Positions 8,286 to 17,495 are shown, counted from the first letter of the stretch. The stretch: DNA of 64,000 bases from Paenibacillus beijingensis (GCF_000961095.1 NZ_CP011058.1:62001-126000); one strand, 5' to 3'. Notes: generated from the letters alone by a model not told the origin. Program-made: numbers and translations.

Positions 8286-9089
8286 TCAAGGCTGGTTATT
8301 TTTTCTGGCCCGATAAAGCGACTGCTGGATTTCGCCCGACAGCTGATTCAAGCCGAACGTATCCTCGTGCTCCCAAAGCTCGTTGAAGCGCAGCTGGTAC
8401 TGGGCCGCTTCGCGGACGCGCCGGTAGAAATACAAGTCCTGAATATCGCTGAGCACTTTGGAGACGATATTCGACCTTTCTTCAAAGCCGGTCTGGGCGT
8501 CCAAAATTTCCTTGCGGATGCTCGACATTTCCGTATCGAGCTGAAAAGCCGCTTCGGCCGCTTTTTTCAGCCGACCTTTTACATCTTCAGGGATGCTTTC
8601 CTTGTACTTATAGTTGAGCGAGTGCTCGATCGTCGCCCAAAAGTTCATCGCCAAAGTGCGGATTTGCACTTCCGCCAGCACTTTCTTGTGCCCGACAGCG
8701 GTTTGTACCGGATATTCCACAATCATATGGTAGCTGCGGTAGCCGCTTTCCTTATAATTCGTAATGTAGTCCTTCTCGTAAATAAGGGTCAAATCTTTAC
8801 GGTTGCGGATCAAGCCCGCAACGCGGAGAATGTCATCGACGAACTGGCACATAATGCGGATGCCCGCAATATCTTCGATACCTGTTTCGAGCGCATCCAT
8901 CGGCACGTTAAGGCGTCTGGCCTTTTCAAGAATGCTGGAAATTTTTTTGACCCGGCCGGTGACAAATTCAATGGGCGCATATGATTCTCTTGCCTTCAAT
9001 TCGGCGCGCATCGTCTTGAATTTCACTTTAAGCTCTTCAACCGCTTGTTCATAAGGCTGCAAAAAAAGGTTCCAATCCCTGCCGTCCAT
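8286..9089 (-). CDS. relQ: Small alarmone synthetase (GTP pyrophosphokinase), RelQ/YjbM-like
   Basis: A single RelA/SpoT synthetase domain without the HD hydrolase or TGS/ACT regulatory domains. It transfers pyrophosphate from ATP to GDP or GTP to make (p)ppGpp. The 267 residues show GRVKKISSILEKARR (ATP-binding region), DIAGIRIMCQFVDDI, YKESGYRSYHMIVEYP (G-loop tyrosine) and EVQIRTLAMNFWATIEHSLNYK (catalytic glutamate). It is about 55 residues longer than B. subtilis YjbM, with a C-terminal helical tail. AGGAGG precedes the ATG. It lies 18 bases downstream of pyrD on the same strand, so it is probably co-transcribed with it. Confidence 0.9.
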   Translation of the reverse strand: MDGRDWNLFLQPYEQAVEELKVKFKTMRAELKARESYAPIEFVTGRVKKISSILEKARRLNVPMDALETGIEDIAGIRIMCQFVDDILRVAGLIRNRKDLTLIYEKDYITNYKESGYRSYHMIVEYPVQTAVGHKKVLAEVQIRTLAMNFWATIEHSLNYKYKESIPEDVKGRLKKAAEAAFQLDTEMSSIRKEILDAQTGFEERSNIVSKVLSDIQDLYFYRRVREAAQYQLRFNELWEHEDTFGLNQLSGEIQQSLYRARKNNQP

Positions 9090-9107
9090 CCGGCCGCCTC
9101 CTGTCTA

Positions 9108-10205
9108 TCAGTGATGATCGGCGCCGATCGCTTCCGTCACTTGCATGAATCCGTCCCTCCGCAGCCGCTCGCGAAGTCCTGAAGTCAGCTCCTTCAGCAC
9201 TTCCGGACCGCGGTAGATCAGCGCCGTATAAATTTCGACCATACTCGCTCCGGCGCGAATTTTATCGTATGCATCGTCAGCGTTAAAAATGCCGCCGGAA
9301 CCGATAATAGGCAGTTTCCCGCCTGTCTGTTTGTAAACGGCAGCGACGATTTCCGTCGAACGTGCCTTCAGCGGCTTGCCGCTCAGTCCGCCGGTTTCGC
9401 CGGCATTGCGATGCGTCAAGCCGTCGCGGGAGAGCGTCGTATTCGTCGCAATGAGGCCGTCTACGCCGCTTGCCGCAATCGTATCGATGGTCAGTTCCAG
9501 CTGCTCATCCGTCATATCCGGCGCGATTTTGACCAGAACCGGCTTACGCTTGCTGCCGCTGCGTGCCGCCTGAATTCCCATCTCCTCCAAAACTTCGGAA
9601 AGCAGCGTCCGCAGTTCCCCGCCATGCTGCAGCGCACGCAGGTCGGGGGTATTCGGCGAGCTTATGTTGACGACGAAAAAATCGCCGAAAGGATAGAGCT
9701 TTTCCAGACATTTGCGGTAATCCAGATGCGCTTCCTCATTAGGAGTCGTCTTGTTTTTGCCGATATTGACCGCAATCGGTATGCTGCGCTTCCTTCCGGC
9801 ACTGAGCCGCTGCGCCATGGCGTCGGCGCCGTCGTTATTGAAGCCCATCCGGTTAATGAGCGCTTCGTCGGGCGGAAGCCGGAACAGCCTCGGCAGCTCG
9901 TTGCCCGCCTGCGCCTTGGGCGTAACGGTTCCCATTTCGGCAAAGCTGAAGCCGATATTCCGAAAGATGTCGCCGACTTTGGCGTTCTTGTCGAGTCCCG
10001 CGGCGAGGCCGACGGGATGGCTGAATTGCAGGCCGAACAGGTTAACCGCCAGCTCCGGGTAATTCGGTACGCCGTACAAAGCATGCAGCAGCCCGGTCGT
10101 ACCGGGTATCCGTCCCGCCGCGCTCAGTCCGTCGATAACGAGATGATGGGCTTTTTCCGGGTCCATTCGAAACAAAGCCGGTTTAAGCAAAGATGTGTAC
10201 AGCAA
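9108..10205 (-). CDS. pyrD: Dihydroorotate dehydrogenase, class 2 (quinone-dependent)
   Basis: Oxidises dihydroorotate to orotate in pyrimidine synthesis, passing electrons from FMN to membrane quinone. The protein is 365 residues long. The N-terminal helices (about residues 1-45, LLKPALFRMDPEKAHHLV) are the class 2 membrane-association segment. The core has GLAAGLDKNAKVGD, NRMGFNNDGAD, VNIGKNK and VNISSPNTPDLR, with serine rather than cysteine as the catalytic base. IIGSGGIF lies near the C-terminus. Many Bacilli use the NAD-dependent class 1B enzyme with PyrK inside the pyr operon. Here the gene is class 2 and away from other pyr genes, as in several Paenibacillus-like genomes. Confidence 0.94.
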   Translation of the reverse strand: MLYTSLLKPALFRMDPEKAHHLVIDGLSAAGRIPGTTGLLHALYGVPNYPELAVNLFGLQFSHPVGLAAGLDKNAKVGDIFRNIGFSFAEMGTVTPKAQAGNELPRLFRLPPDEALINRMGFNNDGADAMAQRLSAGRKRSIPIAVNIGKNKTTPNEEAHLDYRKCLEKLYPFGDFFVVNISSPNTPDLRALQHGGELRTLLSEVLEEMGIQAARSGSKRKPVLVKIAPDMTDEQLELTIDTIAASGVDGLIATNTTLSRDGLTHRNAGETGGLSGKPLKARSTEIVAAVYKQTGGKLPIIGSGGIFNADDAYDKIRAGASMVEIYTALIYRGPEVLKELTSGLRERLRRDGFMQVTEAIGADHH

Positions 10206-10363
10206 TTAAACTCACTCCGATCCAGATAAAAAGGTACTACAGATCAGTTTATCTTTTTCCGGGGCAAAAGAAAAGGGCTATCCCCCTACAATTCCATTAC
10301 AATTCGCGTGGGAGCGGCCTCTTTGCGTTTATCTCTTTTCCGTTTACGCCATTCTTATGGATT

Positions 10364-11773
10364 CTAATGCAGCCAGTCGTAAACCGTCCCGGGATTTTCT
10401 TCATTTTGTTTCGGCGAGAGCCTGAATCTCTCCTCCGGTTTAGAGACGCTTGACGGCAGCAGGCCGCTGCCGATCTGCACCGACGTTCCAAGCGGAATCA
10501 AATCGTAAAGCTCTTCCACGTCCTCTTTGTTCATTCGGATGCAGCCGTGGGATTCATCGCCGCCCACGCTGTCCGGCTCATCCGTCCCGTGGATGGCGTA
10601 CCTTGTACCCGACAATGTCATTCCTCGGCTTCCAAATGGGCCGCTGGCCGTACCGTTCGGATTTTTGACTTTTTCGGTAATGGTGAAAGGCCCTTCTGGC
10701 GTCTTGGCTCCCCCCAATCCCACTTCATAGCTTCGCACGATAATCGTGCCGCTCAGCACCGCAAGCCGATGCGTTGATTTATCGACGACGACCCGCAGCG
10801 TATCTTCTTCGTGATGAAATACGGAAGCCGGAATGCCGCTCCCGCTGCCAGCAACATTGCCGGCGGAAGTACCTCCCTTTTCGCTTCCGGCACTGCCGCT
10901 TCCGCGTTTTTCCGCCACAGTCGGCGTTTCATGCTCTTTGCCCACTTTTTCAACGACTTCTGCAAAAAGGCGGCGCATGCCGTCCGTATCTCCGGACAGC
11001 ATATTGAGCGGATACGGTTTCACAAGATCATTCAGGCTGGCCGGGAGCCTCCGGTGAATTCGCTTGTACTGGCGAACCGCGCTGGTGAGCGTCATTTCCT
11101 CTTCTTTTGTTTTCATCCACTCACGAAGCTGCTGGTAAGCTTTTTTCGGGCTTGCCGGACGACAGTCGCACAGCTGCGCATTATACACATGCACATCCAG
11201 CTTCCCGCTTTCTTCCGTCCGTTCCACGGAAAAGAGCACTTCGGTTCGGCCCGTCCACAGCTCGTAGCCTCCCTCCACCTCCATGCGGGCCGCAATATCG
11301 GTGGCGGAGCCGCTCGCTCCAAATATCAACGCATTCATCGTTCCTCCCAAAGCCTGGCTCCGGTCGGGATCGGCAAAAACGACATTGACGCTGAACGGGG
11401 AGCCGGCTGCCGTAACGTGTTCGGAGCTATCGTAACCCGCTTCTCTGCTGCGATCAGAGCTGTCCCCCGGCGCAAACACAACGGCGAGCGCCAGCAGCGC
11501 AGCGGTCAGAAGTCCGGTTCGGACAACCGCTTTTTTTACCCTTCGGGACCGGTTCCACTGCTCGATCATGACTTGAGGCGCATCAAATAAGGGATGCCGT
11601 TTCCGTTCATACGCTTCATATACGTGGCCAGCCTGCAAGTAACAGTAGTTGGCCTTCGCTTCCTTGTTCTGCGATTGATACGATTTGCCTAACAAATACC
11701 ACGCCATCCGGTTGTCCGGATGATTTTTTACATACTGCTTCAAGTATTCGAGGTGATCATCTTCATCCGGCAA
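10364..11773 (-). CDS. Membrane-anchored L,D-transpeptidase (YkuD) with cytosolic helical repeat
   Basis: The 469-residue protein has an unusual layout. Residues 1-75 look like a short TPR-type repeat (LGKSYQSQNKEAKANYCYLQAGHVYEAY) facing the cytosol, followed by a transmembrane helix at about 82-102 and an extracellular region. The YkuD domain is at about 320-435, with catalytic H and C in HGTDEPDSVGGDESHGCIRM (nucleophile C411). YkuD enzymes form 3-3 cross-links in peptidoglycan or trim it, and in spore formers some act on the spore cortex. Translation appears to start at TTG 11773, six bases after GGGGAG. The neighbour upstream is ferredoxin, separated by a terminator, so this gene is transcribed alone. 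Confidence 0.88.
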   Translation of the reverse strand: MPDEDDHLEYLKQYVKNHPDNRMAWYLLGKSYQSQNKEAKANYCYLQAGHVYEAYERKRHPLFDAPQVMIEQWNRSRRVKKAVVRTGLLTAALLALAVVFAPGDSSDRSREAGYDSSEHVTAAGSPFSVNVVFADPDRSQALGGTMNALIFGASGSATDIAARMEVEGGYELWTGRTEVLFSVERTEESGKLDVHVYNAQLCDCRPASPKKAYQQLREWMKTKEEEMTLTSAVRQYKRIHRRLPASLNDLVKPYPLNMLSGDTDGMRRLFAEVVEKVGKEHETPTVAEKRGSGSAGSEKGGTSAGNVAGSGSGIPASVFHHEEDTLRVVVDKSTHRLAVLSGTIIVRSYEVGLGGAKTPEGPFTITEKVKNPNGTASGPFGSRGMTLSGTRYAIHGTDEPDSVGGDESHGCIRMNKEDVEELYDLIPLGTSVQIGSGLLPSSVSKPEERFRLSPKQNEENPGTVYDWLH

Positions 11774-11909
11774 TCCTCTCTCCCCCTGCCCGACACTCTT
11801 TGCTCTTTATATCGGCAAAAAGACCGTCCTGTTTAGTCCGGGACGGCCGCAGCTTCACTTCATTCAATTGTCGCTTTAGTCGCTCATAAGCCGGCTGTCT
11901 CCAGCCGAC

Positions 11910-11942
11910 AAAAAGCTCCCGCTTCATAATGAAACGGGAGCT
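11910..11942 (-). terminator. Rho-independent terminator of the ferredoxin gene
   Basis: AGCTCCCGCTTC (11914-11925) pairs with GAAACGGGAGCT (11931-11942), a 12-base stem with one wobble pair. On the minus strand it is followed by a TTTT run. Confidence 0.85.
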
Positions 11943-11982
11943 CCGGATAAACCTTATCTGCTGTCTGCAGATTCGGATTAAA

Positions 11983-12219
11983 TTATCGGTTAAACGGCTC
12001 GTCAGCGATTTTGATGGAATCGGTCGGGCAGCCGTCGCAAGCGTCTTGAAGATCGTCATACAGATCTTCCGCGATCGCTTTCACGCCGTGATTGCCGTCG
12101 CCGTCATAAATTACTTCCGCGAGGCCTTCATCATCATAATCGTAAATGTCAGGAGCTGTTGCTCCGCACGCGCCGCAAGCGATGCAAGTATCTTTGTCTA
12201 CCCATGAATATTTAGCCAT
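11983..12219 (-). CDS. fer: 4Fe-4S ferredoxin
   Basis: A 78-residue acidic electron carrier. CIACGAC near residue 12 plus CDGCP near residue 60 supply four cysteines for one 4Fe-4S cluster, as in B. subtilis Fer. The protein is rich in Asp and Glu, consistent with docking to redox partners such as cytochromes P450 or other oxidoreductases, none of which is adjacent. GGAGGG precedes the ATG. It is bracketed by dinB upstream and its own terminator downstream. Confidence 0.93.
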   Translation of the reverse strand: MAKYSWVDKDTCIACGACGATAPDIYDYDDEGLAEVIYDGDGNHGVKAIAEDLYDDLQDACDGCPTDSIKIADEPFNR

Positions 12220-12285
12220 GGTCTTTCCCTCCTAGATTGCTGAAAAATGCGGGCATAAAAAAATCCCGGGTCATGATAAGTTCCC

Positions 12286-13566
12286 TTACACATCAATATA
12301 TAACAAATCGTCATCCATTTGCAAGGATGTCCCCCGAATTCGTTTGTTCCGGATCAAAGCCGATGGATCGTCTCCGAGCATGCCTGCCGTCAGCACCGCG
12401 TCTTCGCCGTACTTGTCCCTCAGCTTATCCATCGCGCGCGTCAGCGCTTCCTGGCGCGGATTTTTGTCGTAATCGAACAGGTCGAGCTGCACTGCCGTCT
12501 CGTCCTTTAGCGATAAATTTTGCAGCGTGATGCCGAGCAATCTGACTGGGCCTCCATGCTTCCAATGAAAATCGAACAGCCTGCACGCTTCACGGTGGAT
12601 TTCGGCAGCGTTGTCGGTCGGCGTCTCGAGCGTCATGCTGCGCGTCACGGTCGACATATCCGGCCGCCGGATCGTAATTTGCACCGTCTGGGCAACGAGC
12701 TTCTTCCGGCGCATTCTGCGCGACGTCTGATCGGCCAAATTAAGCAATACACGGTGAATGTCTTCACATTCACTCAAATTTTCGGGAAGCGTCGTCGTAT
12801 GCCCGACCGATTTGCTTTGTTCTATTGTTTCCTTCACAGGCGAACGGTCGATTCCATTCGCCGCTTCCTTCATCCACAATCCCATTACCCCGAAATGGCC
12901 CGTCAAAAACGAAACGTCGCTCGCAGCCAGCTCCCCGATCGTCCGAATGTTCAGCTTTCGCAGCTTATCCGCCGTTTTTCGCCCGATGCCGAACAGACTG
13001 TCGCAGGGGCGGCTCCACAGCCGGGCCGGCACGTCGCGGATGCGCAGTACGGTAAGTCCATTCGGCTTGTCCATATCGGAAGCCATTTTGGCCAGCAGCT
13101 TGTTGGGCGCAATTCCGATGGAGCAAGGAAGCCCCCATTCGGTCCGGATTCGTTCCCGGATCCGGTGGGCAATGTCCAGCGGCGTGCCGTACAGCTTCGA
13201 GCCGGTAATATCCAGATAGCATTCATCGATCGACGTTGCCTGAACCAGCGGCGTAAAGCTGCGGGCAATGTCCATAAATCCGCGCGAGTACCGGCGGTAC
13301 AAATCAAAATCAGGCTGAATAATAATAAGCTGCGGGCATGCCTTCAATCCCTGCCGTACCGTCATCCCCGTCTTGACGCCGAATGCGCGGGCGGCATAAG
13401 AGCATGTAACGATGACGCCCTTGCGCAGCTCTACACTGCCGGCCACAGCAGTCGGCTTGCCTTTATATTGTTCCGGATGCTCCGCTTCATGCACGGAACA
13501 ATAGAAGGCGTTCATATCCAAATGCAGGATTACTCTTCCCTTAGCCGGGTAATGATCTTCGACCAT
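12286..13566 (-). CDS. dinB: DNA polymerase IV (Y-family translesion polymerase)
   Basis: An error-prone polymerase that copies past damaged bases. The 426 residues show the palm motif VILHLDMNAFYCSVHEAE with metal-binding D, the catalytic SIDECYLDIT, the thumb helix-hairpin-helix LFGIGRKTADKLRKL and a little-finger domain. The beta-clamp peptide QLDLF appears near residue 370. The C-terminus runs about 50 residues beyond the clamp motif (ending DDDLLYIDV). That tail is common in Bacilli DinB homologues. The start is ATG 13566, about 10 bases after GAGGG. A CGAAC half-site just after the -10 box is not enough to claim a LexA box. Confidence 0.93.
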   Translation of the reverse strand: MVEDHYPAKGRVILHLDMNAFYCSVHEAEHPEQYKGKPTAVAGSVELRKGVIVTCSYAARAFGVKTGMTVRQGLKACPQLIIIQPDFDLYRRYSRGFMDIARSFTPLVQATSIDECYLDITGSKLYGTPLDIAHRIRERIRTEWGLPCSIGIAPNKLLAKMASDMDKPNGLTVLRIRDVPARLWSRPCDSLFGIGRKTADKLRKLNIRTIGELAASDVSFLTGHFGVMGLWMKEAANGIDRSPVKETIEQSKSVGHTTTLPENLSECEDIHRVLLNLADQTSRRMRRKKLVAQTVQITIRRPDMSTVTRSMTLETPTDNAAEIHREACRLFDFHWKHGGPVRLLGITLQNLSLKDETAVQLDLFDYDKNPRQEALTRAMDKLRDKYGEDAVLTAGMLGDDPSALIRNKRIRGTSLQMDDDLLYIDV

Positions 13567-13623
13567 GTCCGTTCATCCCTCGCTTTCACGATAGCCGCCC
13601 GCGTGATTTAAGCTCCGGTTCGT

Positions 13624-13651
13624 ATTATAATTAGGATACAATTGGATGCAA
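13624..13651 (-). promoter_or_regulatory. Predicted promoter of dinB
   Basis: On the minus strand, TTGCAT (13646-13651) and TATAAT (13624-13629) are separated by 16 bases, about 60 bases upstream of the dinB ATG. Confidence 0.55.
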
Positions 13652-13695
13652 ATACGGTCAAGGAAAGACGGCTGTTAAAAAAATGAACCAAACTC

Positions 13696-13724
13696 TCTAC
13701 ACGTGACGTAATAAGTGATATAAT
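13696..13724 (+). promoter_or_regulatory. Predicted promoter of cimA
   Basis: TCTACA (13696-13701), a 17-base spacer and a perfect TATAAT (13719-13724). The implied transcription start near 13731 is downstream of the in-frame ATG at 13727, which excludes that ATG and supports the start at 13775. Confidence 0.6.
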
Positions 13725-13774
13725 TTATGAATTATGACTTTGTGATGACTGCAATTAAGGGGGATAACCCGGCA

Positions 13775-15391
13775 ATGACAACTGCCATATCGATTTTTGA
13801 CACGACGCTGCGCGACGGTACCCAAGGAGAAGGGATCAGCCTCTCCGCGGACGATAAATTAAAGATCGCCTTGAAGCTGGATGAACTTGGCGTTCATTAT
13901 ATTGAAGGCGGCAACCCGGGAAGCAACAATAAAGACATTGAATTTTTTGAGCGGGTCAAAGGAATGAAGTTCAACGCCAAAATTACGGCTTTCGGCAGCA
14001 CCCGCCGCAAAAACAGCGTTGCCGAGCAGGACGCCAGCCTGCTGCGCATCGTAGAATCCGGCGTTCCGGCAGCTACGCTCGTCGGCAAATCATGGGATTT
14101 TCACGTGCATACCGCCCTGCAAACGACACTTGAAGAAAACCTGGCCATGATTTTCGATTCGATCGCTTTTTTGAAGCGCAACGGCATCGAGGCGATTTTT
14201 GATGCCGAGCATTTCTTCGACGGCTACAAACATAACCCCGAATACGCGTTAACCGTTCTGCAGAAAGCCCGTGAAGCGGGTGCAGACTGGATTGTGCTCT
14301 GCGATACGAACGGCGGGACGCTTCCGGGAGAAATTCACGATATCGTCAGACGGGTCAACAACGAGATTAAAGCGAATATCGGAATTCATACCCACAACGA
14401 CTGCGAACTGGCCGTCGCCAATTCGCTCGCCGCGATTCAAGCCGGCGCACGCCAGGTGCAAGGGACGATTAACGGTTACGGCGAGCGGTGCGGCAACGCC
14501 AATTTATGCTCCATCATTCCGAATCTGGAGCTGAAGCTCGATTATTCCACGATCGGCGTGGACAAACTGCAGCAGCTTACCGGAACGGCCCGTTATATAA
14601 GTGAAATCGCCAATGCGAATATGCCCGTCGGACAGCCTTATGTCGGCAATGCGGCGTTTGCGCATAAGGGCGGCATCCATGTATCGGCCATTTTGAAGGA
14701 TTCCAAAACGTACGAGCATATCCGTCCGGAACTTGTCGGAAACAAGCAGCGTGTTCTCGTTTCCGAGCTGGCGGGCCAAAGCAACGTCATTTCCAAAGCC
14801 CAGGAGCTTGGTCTCGACATCAATGCCAACAACAATAAGACGAGGGAAATTATCGACCGGATTAAAGAACTCGAGCATCAAGGCTACCAATTTGAAGGCG
14901 CGGACGCGTCGATGGAGCTGCTTCTGCGTGAAGCATTCGGCGAGATGGAAGAGATCTTCCAGGTTGAATCGTTCAAAATTCTCGTTGAAAAAACAAACGC
15001 CGATATGGTGTCGGAGGCAATCGTCAAAATCCGCCTGGGCGACGAAACGGTCTACACGGCTGCCGAAGGGAACGGTCCCGTTAACGCGCTGGACAATGCA
15101 CTGCGGAAATCGCTCATCCAGTTTTTCCCGAAAATTAACGATATCCATCTTTCCGATTACAAAGTTCGGGTCATTGATGAGCAAGGGGCAACCGCCGCTA
15201 AAGTCCGCGTCCTGATCGAATCGACCGACTTTGACAATACGTGGAGCACCGTCGGCGTTTCCAGCAACGTCATCGAAGCGAGCTGGGAAGCGCTGGTGGA
15301 CAGCTTCCGGTACGCCATCCTAAACATGTCCAAAGTGGAGTCTAACGCTTCGGAAAACGTGCGCGAGCAGCTCGGCCTTGTGAATCACTGA
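13775..15391 (+). CDS. cimA: (R)-citramalate synthase
   Basis: Condenses pyruvate with acetyl-CoA to citramalate, the first step of the threonine-independent route to isoleucine. The 538 residues comprise a LeuA-like catalytic barrel starting at IFDTTLRDGTQGEGISLS (catalytic R and metal-binding D), with GIHTHNDCELAVANSL supplying the metal-ligand histidines and VQGTINGYGERCGNANL. A C-terminal LeuA-type regulatory dimerisation domain occupies about 400-530. The length and the DGTQGEG signature match the CimA branch rather than 2-isopropylmalate synthase (DGEQ). An AAGGGGG site precedes ATG 13775. The gene is monocistronic and ends at a strong terminator. Confidence 0.9.
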   Translation: MTTAISIFDTTLRDGTQGEGISLSADDKLKIALKLDELGVHYIEGGNPGSNNKDIEFFERVKGMKFNAKITAFGSTRRKNSVAEQDASLLRIVESGVPAATLVGKSWDFHVHTALQTTLEENLAMIFDSIAFLKRNGIEAIFDAEHFFDGYKHNPEYALTVLQKAREAGADWIVLCDTNGGTLPGEIHDIVRRVNNEIKANIGIHTHNDCELAVANSLAAIQAGARQVQGTINGYGERCGNANLCSIIPNLELKLDYSTIGVDKLQQLTGTARYISEIANANMPVGQPYVGNAAFAHKGGIHVSAILKDSKTYEHIRPELVGNKQRVLVSELAGQSNVISKAQELGLDINANNNKTREIIDRIKELEHQGYQFEGADASMELLLREAFGEMEEIFQVESFKILVEKTNADMVSEAIVKIRLGDETVYTAAEGNGPVNALDNALRKSLIQFFPKINDIHLSDYKVRVIDEQGATAAKVRVLIESTDFDNTWSTVGVSSNVIEASWEALVDSFRYAILNMSKVESNASENVREQLGLVNH

Positions 15392-15414
15392 ACTAAATGT
15401 GCCCAGGTTAATCA

Positions 15415-15451
15415 AAAACCTGCCGGAGAGTTTTGTCCCGGCAGGTTTTTT
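15415..15451 (+). terminator. Rho-independent terminator after cimA
   Basis: AAAACCTGCCGG (15415-15426) pairs perfectly with CCGGCAGGTTTT (15438-15449), and the T-run continues to about 15451. The A-rich left flank means it may also stop minus-strand transcripts from the ResA-like gene. Confidence 0.88.
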
Positions 15452-15506
15452 CAATCTTCTCCATTATAAGCGCTGTGACTGCCGCGCAGCGGCTTTCAAC
15501 CGGCGC

Positions 15507-16052
15507 TTATAAATATCCCTCAATTCGCGATTCCCACTCTTTACGCGTAATGATACCGTTTATCCGCTCCAATACCTTCCCGGAAGGATCGATAATAAGG
15601 CTGGTCGGAAAATTGTCCACTTTGTAGAGCTTTGTGGCCACTCCTGCGCGATCCATCAAAATCGGGAACGAAAGCTTTTGCGCATCAACAAATTCCCTTG
15701 CATCGCGTTCGCGGTCAAAGGCCGTTGAATTGACGCCATATAAATCCACTTGATCTCCATATTGTTTGTATAGCGCTTCCAAATCTGGTGCTTCCATTTC
15801 GCAAGGCGCGCACCAGGAAGCCCAAAAATTGACAATGAGCAGCTTGCCGCGGCTTCCGCCGATCGAGTACGGTCTTTCATCCAACCCCTGCAAGGTGAAC
15901 GCCGGGGCCATGTAGCCTTCCTTCGGTTTCTCCAGGGCGTCTGCTGGATTGGTGGTAGCGGTCGCTTTGCTTTCTTTGCCCGAATAAAATTCAAACACCG
16001 CGAACGCAATAAGCAAACAGGCAGCAACGACGAACACAATGGTACGTTTCAT
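15507..16052 (-). CDS. Membrane-anchored thioredoxin-like protein (ResA/TlpA family)
   Basis: An extracytoplasmic thiol-disulfide oxidoreductase of 181 residues. The signal anchor is at about residues 2-22 (TIVFVVAACLLIAFAVFEF), and the thioredoxin fold carries the WCAPC active site in VNFWASWCAPCEMEAPDL. A cis-proline follows in VDNFPTSLIID. Relatives reduce apocytochrome c haem-binding cysteines or serve other envelope thiol needs. Here no cytochrome maturation gene is adjacent, so the specific role is open. ATG 16052 is five bases after AAGAAGGG. The frame extends 15 codons upstream without a ribosome binding site. Confidence 0.88.
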   Translation of the reverse strand: MKRTIVFVVAACLLIAFAVFEFYSGKESKATATTNPADALEKPKEGYMAPAFTLQGLDERPYSIGGSRGKLLIVNFWASWCAPCEMEAPDLEALYKQYGDQVDLYGVNSTAFDRERDAREFVDAQKLSFPILMDRAGVATKLYKVDNFPTSLIIDPSGKVLERINGIITRKEWESRIEGYL

Positions 16053-16178
16053 GCGGACCCTTCTTTCGCAAAATATGGAACAGCTTGATTTTTCCATGTT
16101 ACCATGCTGCGGAATGCCGGCTCAACTGTGCGGGCACATTAGTGGAGTCAACCCACGCACGAACGGAGGAAATGTTCA

Positions 16179-17495
16179 ATGAATCAGGCATCCCGCAGCA
16201 CCGGCGGAGCCGCCGTCCGCAAGCAGACTGTCGGCCAAACGATCGGCGGCGCTAATAAAGCTTCCGGGTCTAAGTCCCGTAGCAAATGGAAGGAATATAC
16301 TGCCCTTGCAACTGTTCCGCTTGTGCTTGTTCTCGGCAACTCCATGCTCGTACCTATTTTGCCCGATATGGAACGCCAAATGAAACTGACTTCGCTGCAA
16401 TCCAGCATGGTCATAACTTTATTTTCTATCGCTGCGGGCCTTGTCATACCTGTTGCCGGATATTTATCGGACCGGTTTAGCCGTAAAGCGGTCATTATTC
16501 CATCGCTGGCCATATACGGAGCCGCGGGCATTCTGGCCGGATTTGGGGCATTATGGGGGTCTTATGCCATATTGATCGTATCGCGCGCTATTCAGGGCAT
16601 TGCCGCCGCCGGAACGGCGCCGATCGCCATGGCATTGGTCGGCGACCTTTATAAGGATGGGGAAGAGAGCGAAGCGCTTGGGCTCATTGAAGCTTCGAAC
16701 GGAACCGGTAAAGTGGTCAGTCCGATTATCGGCTCCCTGCTCGCTCTCATCGTCTGGTATGCGCCGTTCTTCGCTTTCCCGCTATTTTGCGCTGCGTCGC
16801 TTCTGGCGGTCATGTTTATGCTGAAGGAGCCTTCATCCAATGAAAAGCCGGTACCGGCCTTGGAATATTTGCGCGGCATCGGAGCTGAATTTAAGGCGCA
16901 AGGCCGTTGGCTTATCCCGGCATTCGTCGCCGGGGCGCTTGGTTTGTTTATTATGTTTGGCGTTCTTTTTTATTTATCCGATGTTTTGGAAAAAGCACCT
17001 TATTATATCGACGGCGTAGCAAAAGGCGGCGTTTTGGCCATTCCGCTGCTCGGGCTCGTCGTCACGGCGTACTTGACCGGAAGAGTAATCAAAAATAACG
17101 GCCGTTTAATGCGTATTTTAATGGTGACGGGGCTTGCTCTTATGGCTGCCGCACTTGGATGCGGGATGCTCGGCTACAATAAAATTATTTTGCTGATCGC
17201 GCTCATTACAATAAGCAGTATTGGCACCGGGCTGCTGCTGCCTTGTTTAAACACCCTGATTACCGGCTCCGTTGACCGTTCCAAGCGCGGGATGATTACA
17301 TCTTTGTACAGCAGTCTCCGCTTTATCGGCGTTGCGTTCGGTCCTCCGCTGTTTACATGGCTGACCGCAGTATCGGTCATGCTGCTGTTCGGTATCGTAT
17401 CCGGTCTTTCCGTCGCGGTCATGATCGGAGTATGGCTGCTCGTACGCCCGCCGGCCAAATCTGGCGATACGGCGGGGACGAACAACAGAAAGTAA
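16179..17495 (+). CDS. MFS drug-efflux-type transporter
   Basis: A 438-residue major facilitator protein with about 12 hydrophobic segments. A charged N-terminal extension of about 38 residues (Ser-, Gly- and Lys-rich) precedes the first helix. Loop 2-3 carries the MFS signature GYLSDRFSRKAVI, and helix 4-5 shows SRAIQGIAAAGTAPIAMALVGD, close to motif C of drug:proton antiporters. This is the pattern of Bacillus multidrug exporters. The substrate is unknown. GGAGG precedes the ATG at 16179. It lies head to head with the ResA-like gene. Confidence 0.85.
   Translation: MNQASRSTGGAAVRKQTVGQTIGGANKASGSKSRSKWKEYTALATVPLVLVLGNSMLVPILPDMERQMKLTSLQSSMVITLFSIAAGLVIPVAGYLSDRFSRKAVIIPSLAIYGAAGILAGFGALWGSYAILIVSRAIQGIAAAGTAPIAMALVGDLYKDGEESEALGLIEASNGTGKVVSPIIGSLLALIVWYAPFFAFPLFCAASLLAVMFMLKEPSSNEKPVPALEYLRGIGAEFKAQGRWLIPAFVAGALGLFIMFGVLFYLSDVLEKAPYYIDGVAKGGVLAIPLLGLVVTAYLTGRVIKNNGRLMRILMVTGLALMAAALGCGMLGYNKIILLIALITISSIGTGLLLPCLNTLITGSVDRSKRGMITSLYSSLRFIGVAFGPPLFTWLTAVSVMLLFGIVSGLSVAVMIGVWLLVRPPAKSGDTAGTNNRK

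Noticed and set aside
8261..8296. Terminator between relQ and rsmF
   Set aside because: An imperfect CAGCCT/AGGCTG stem exists, but no T-run follows on the minus strand.
13590..13625. LexA (SOS) box upstream of dinB
   Set aside because: A CGAAC half-site is present but the partner GTTCG half is not.
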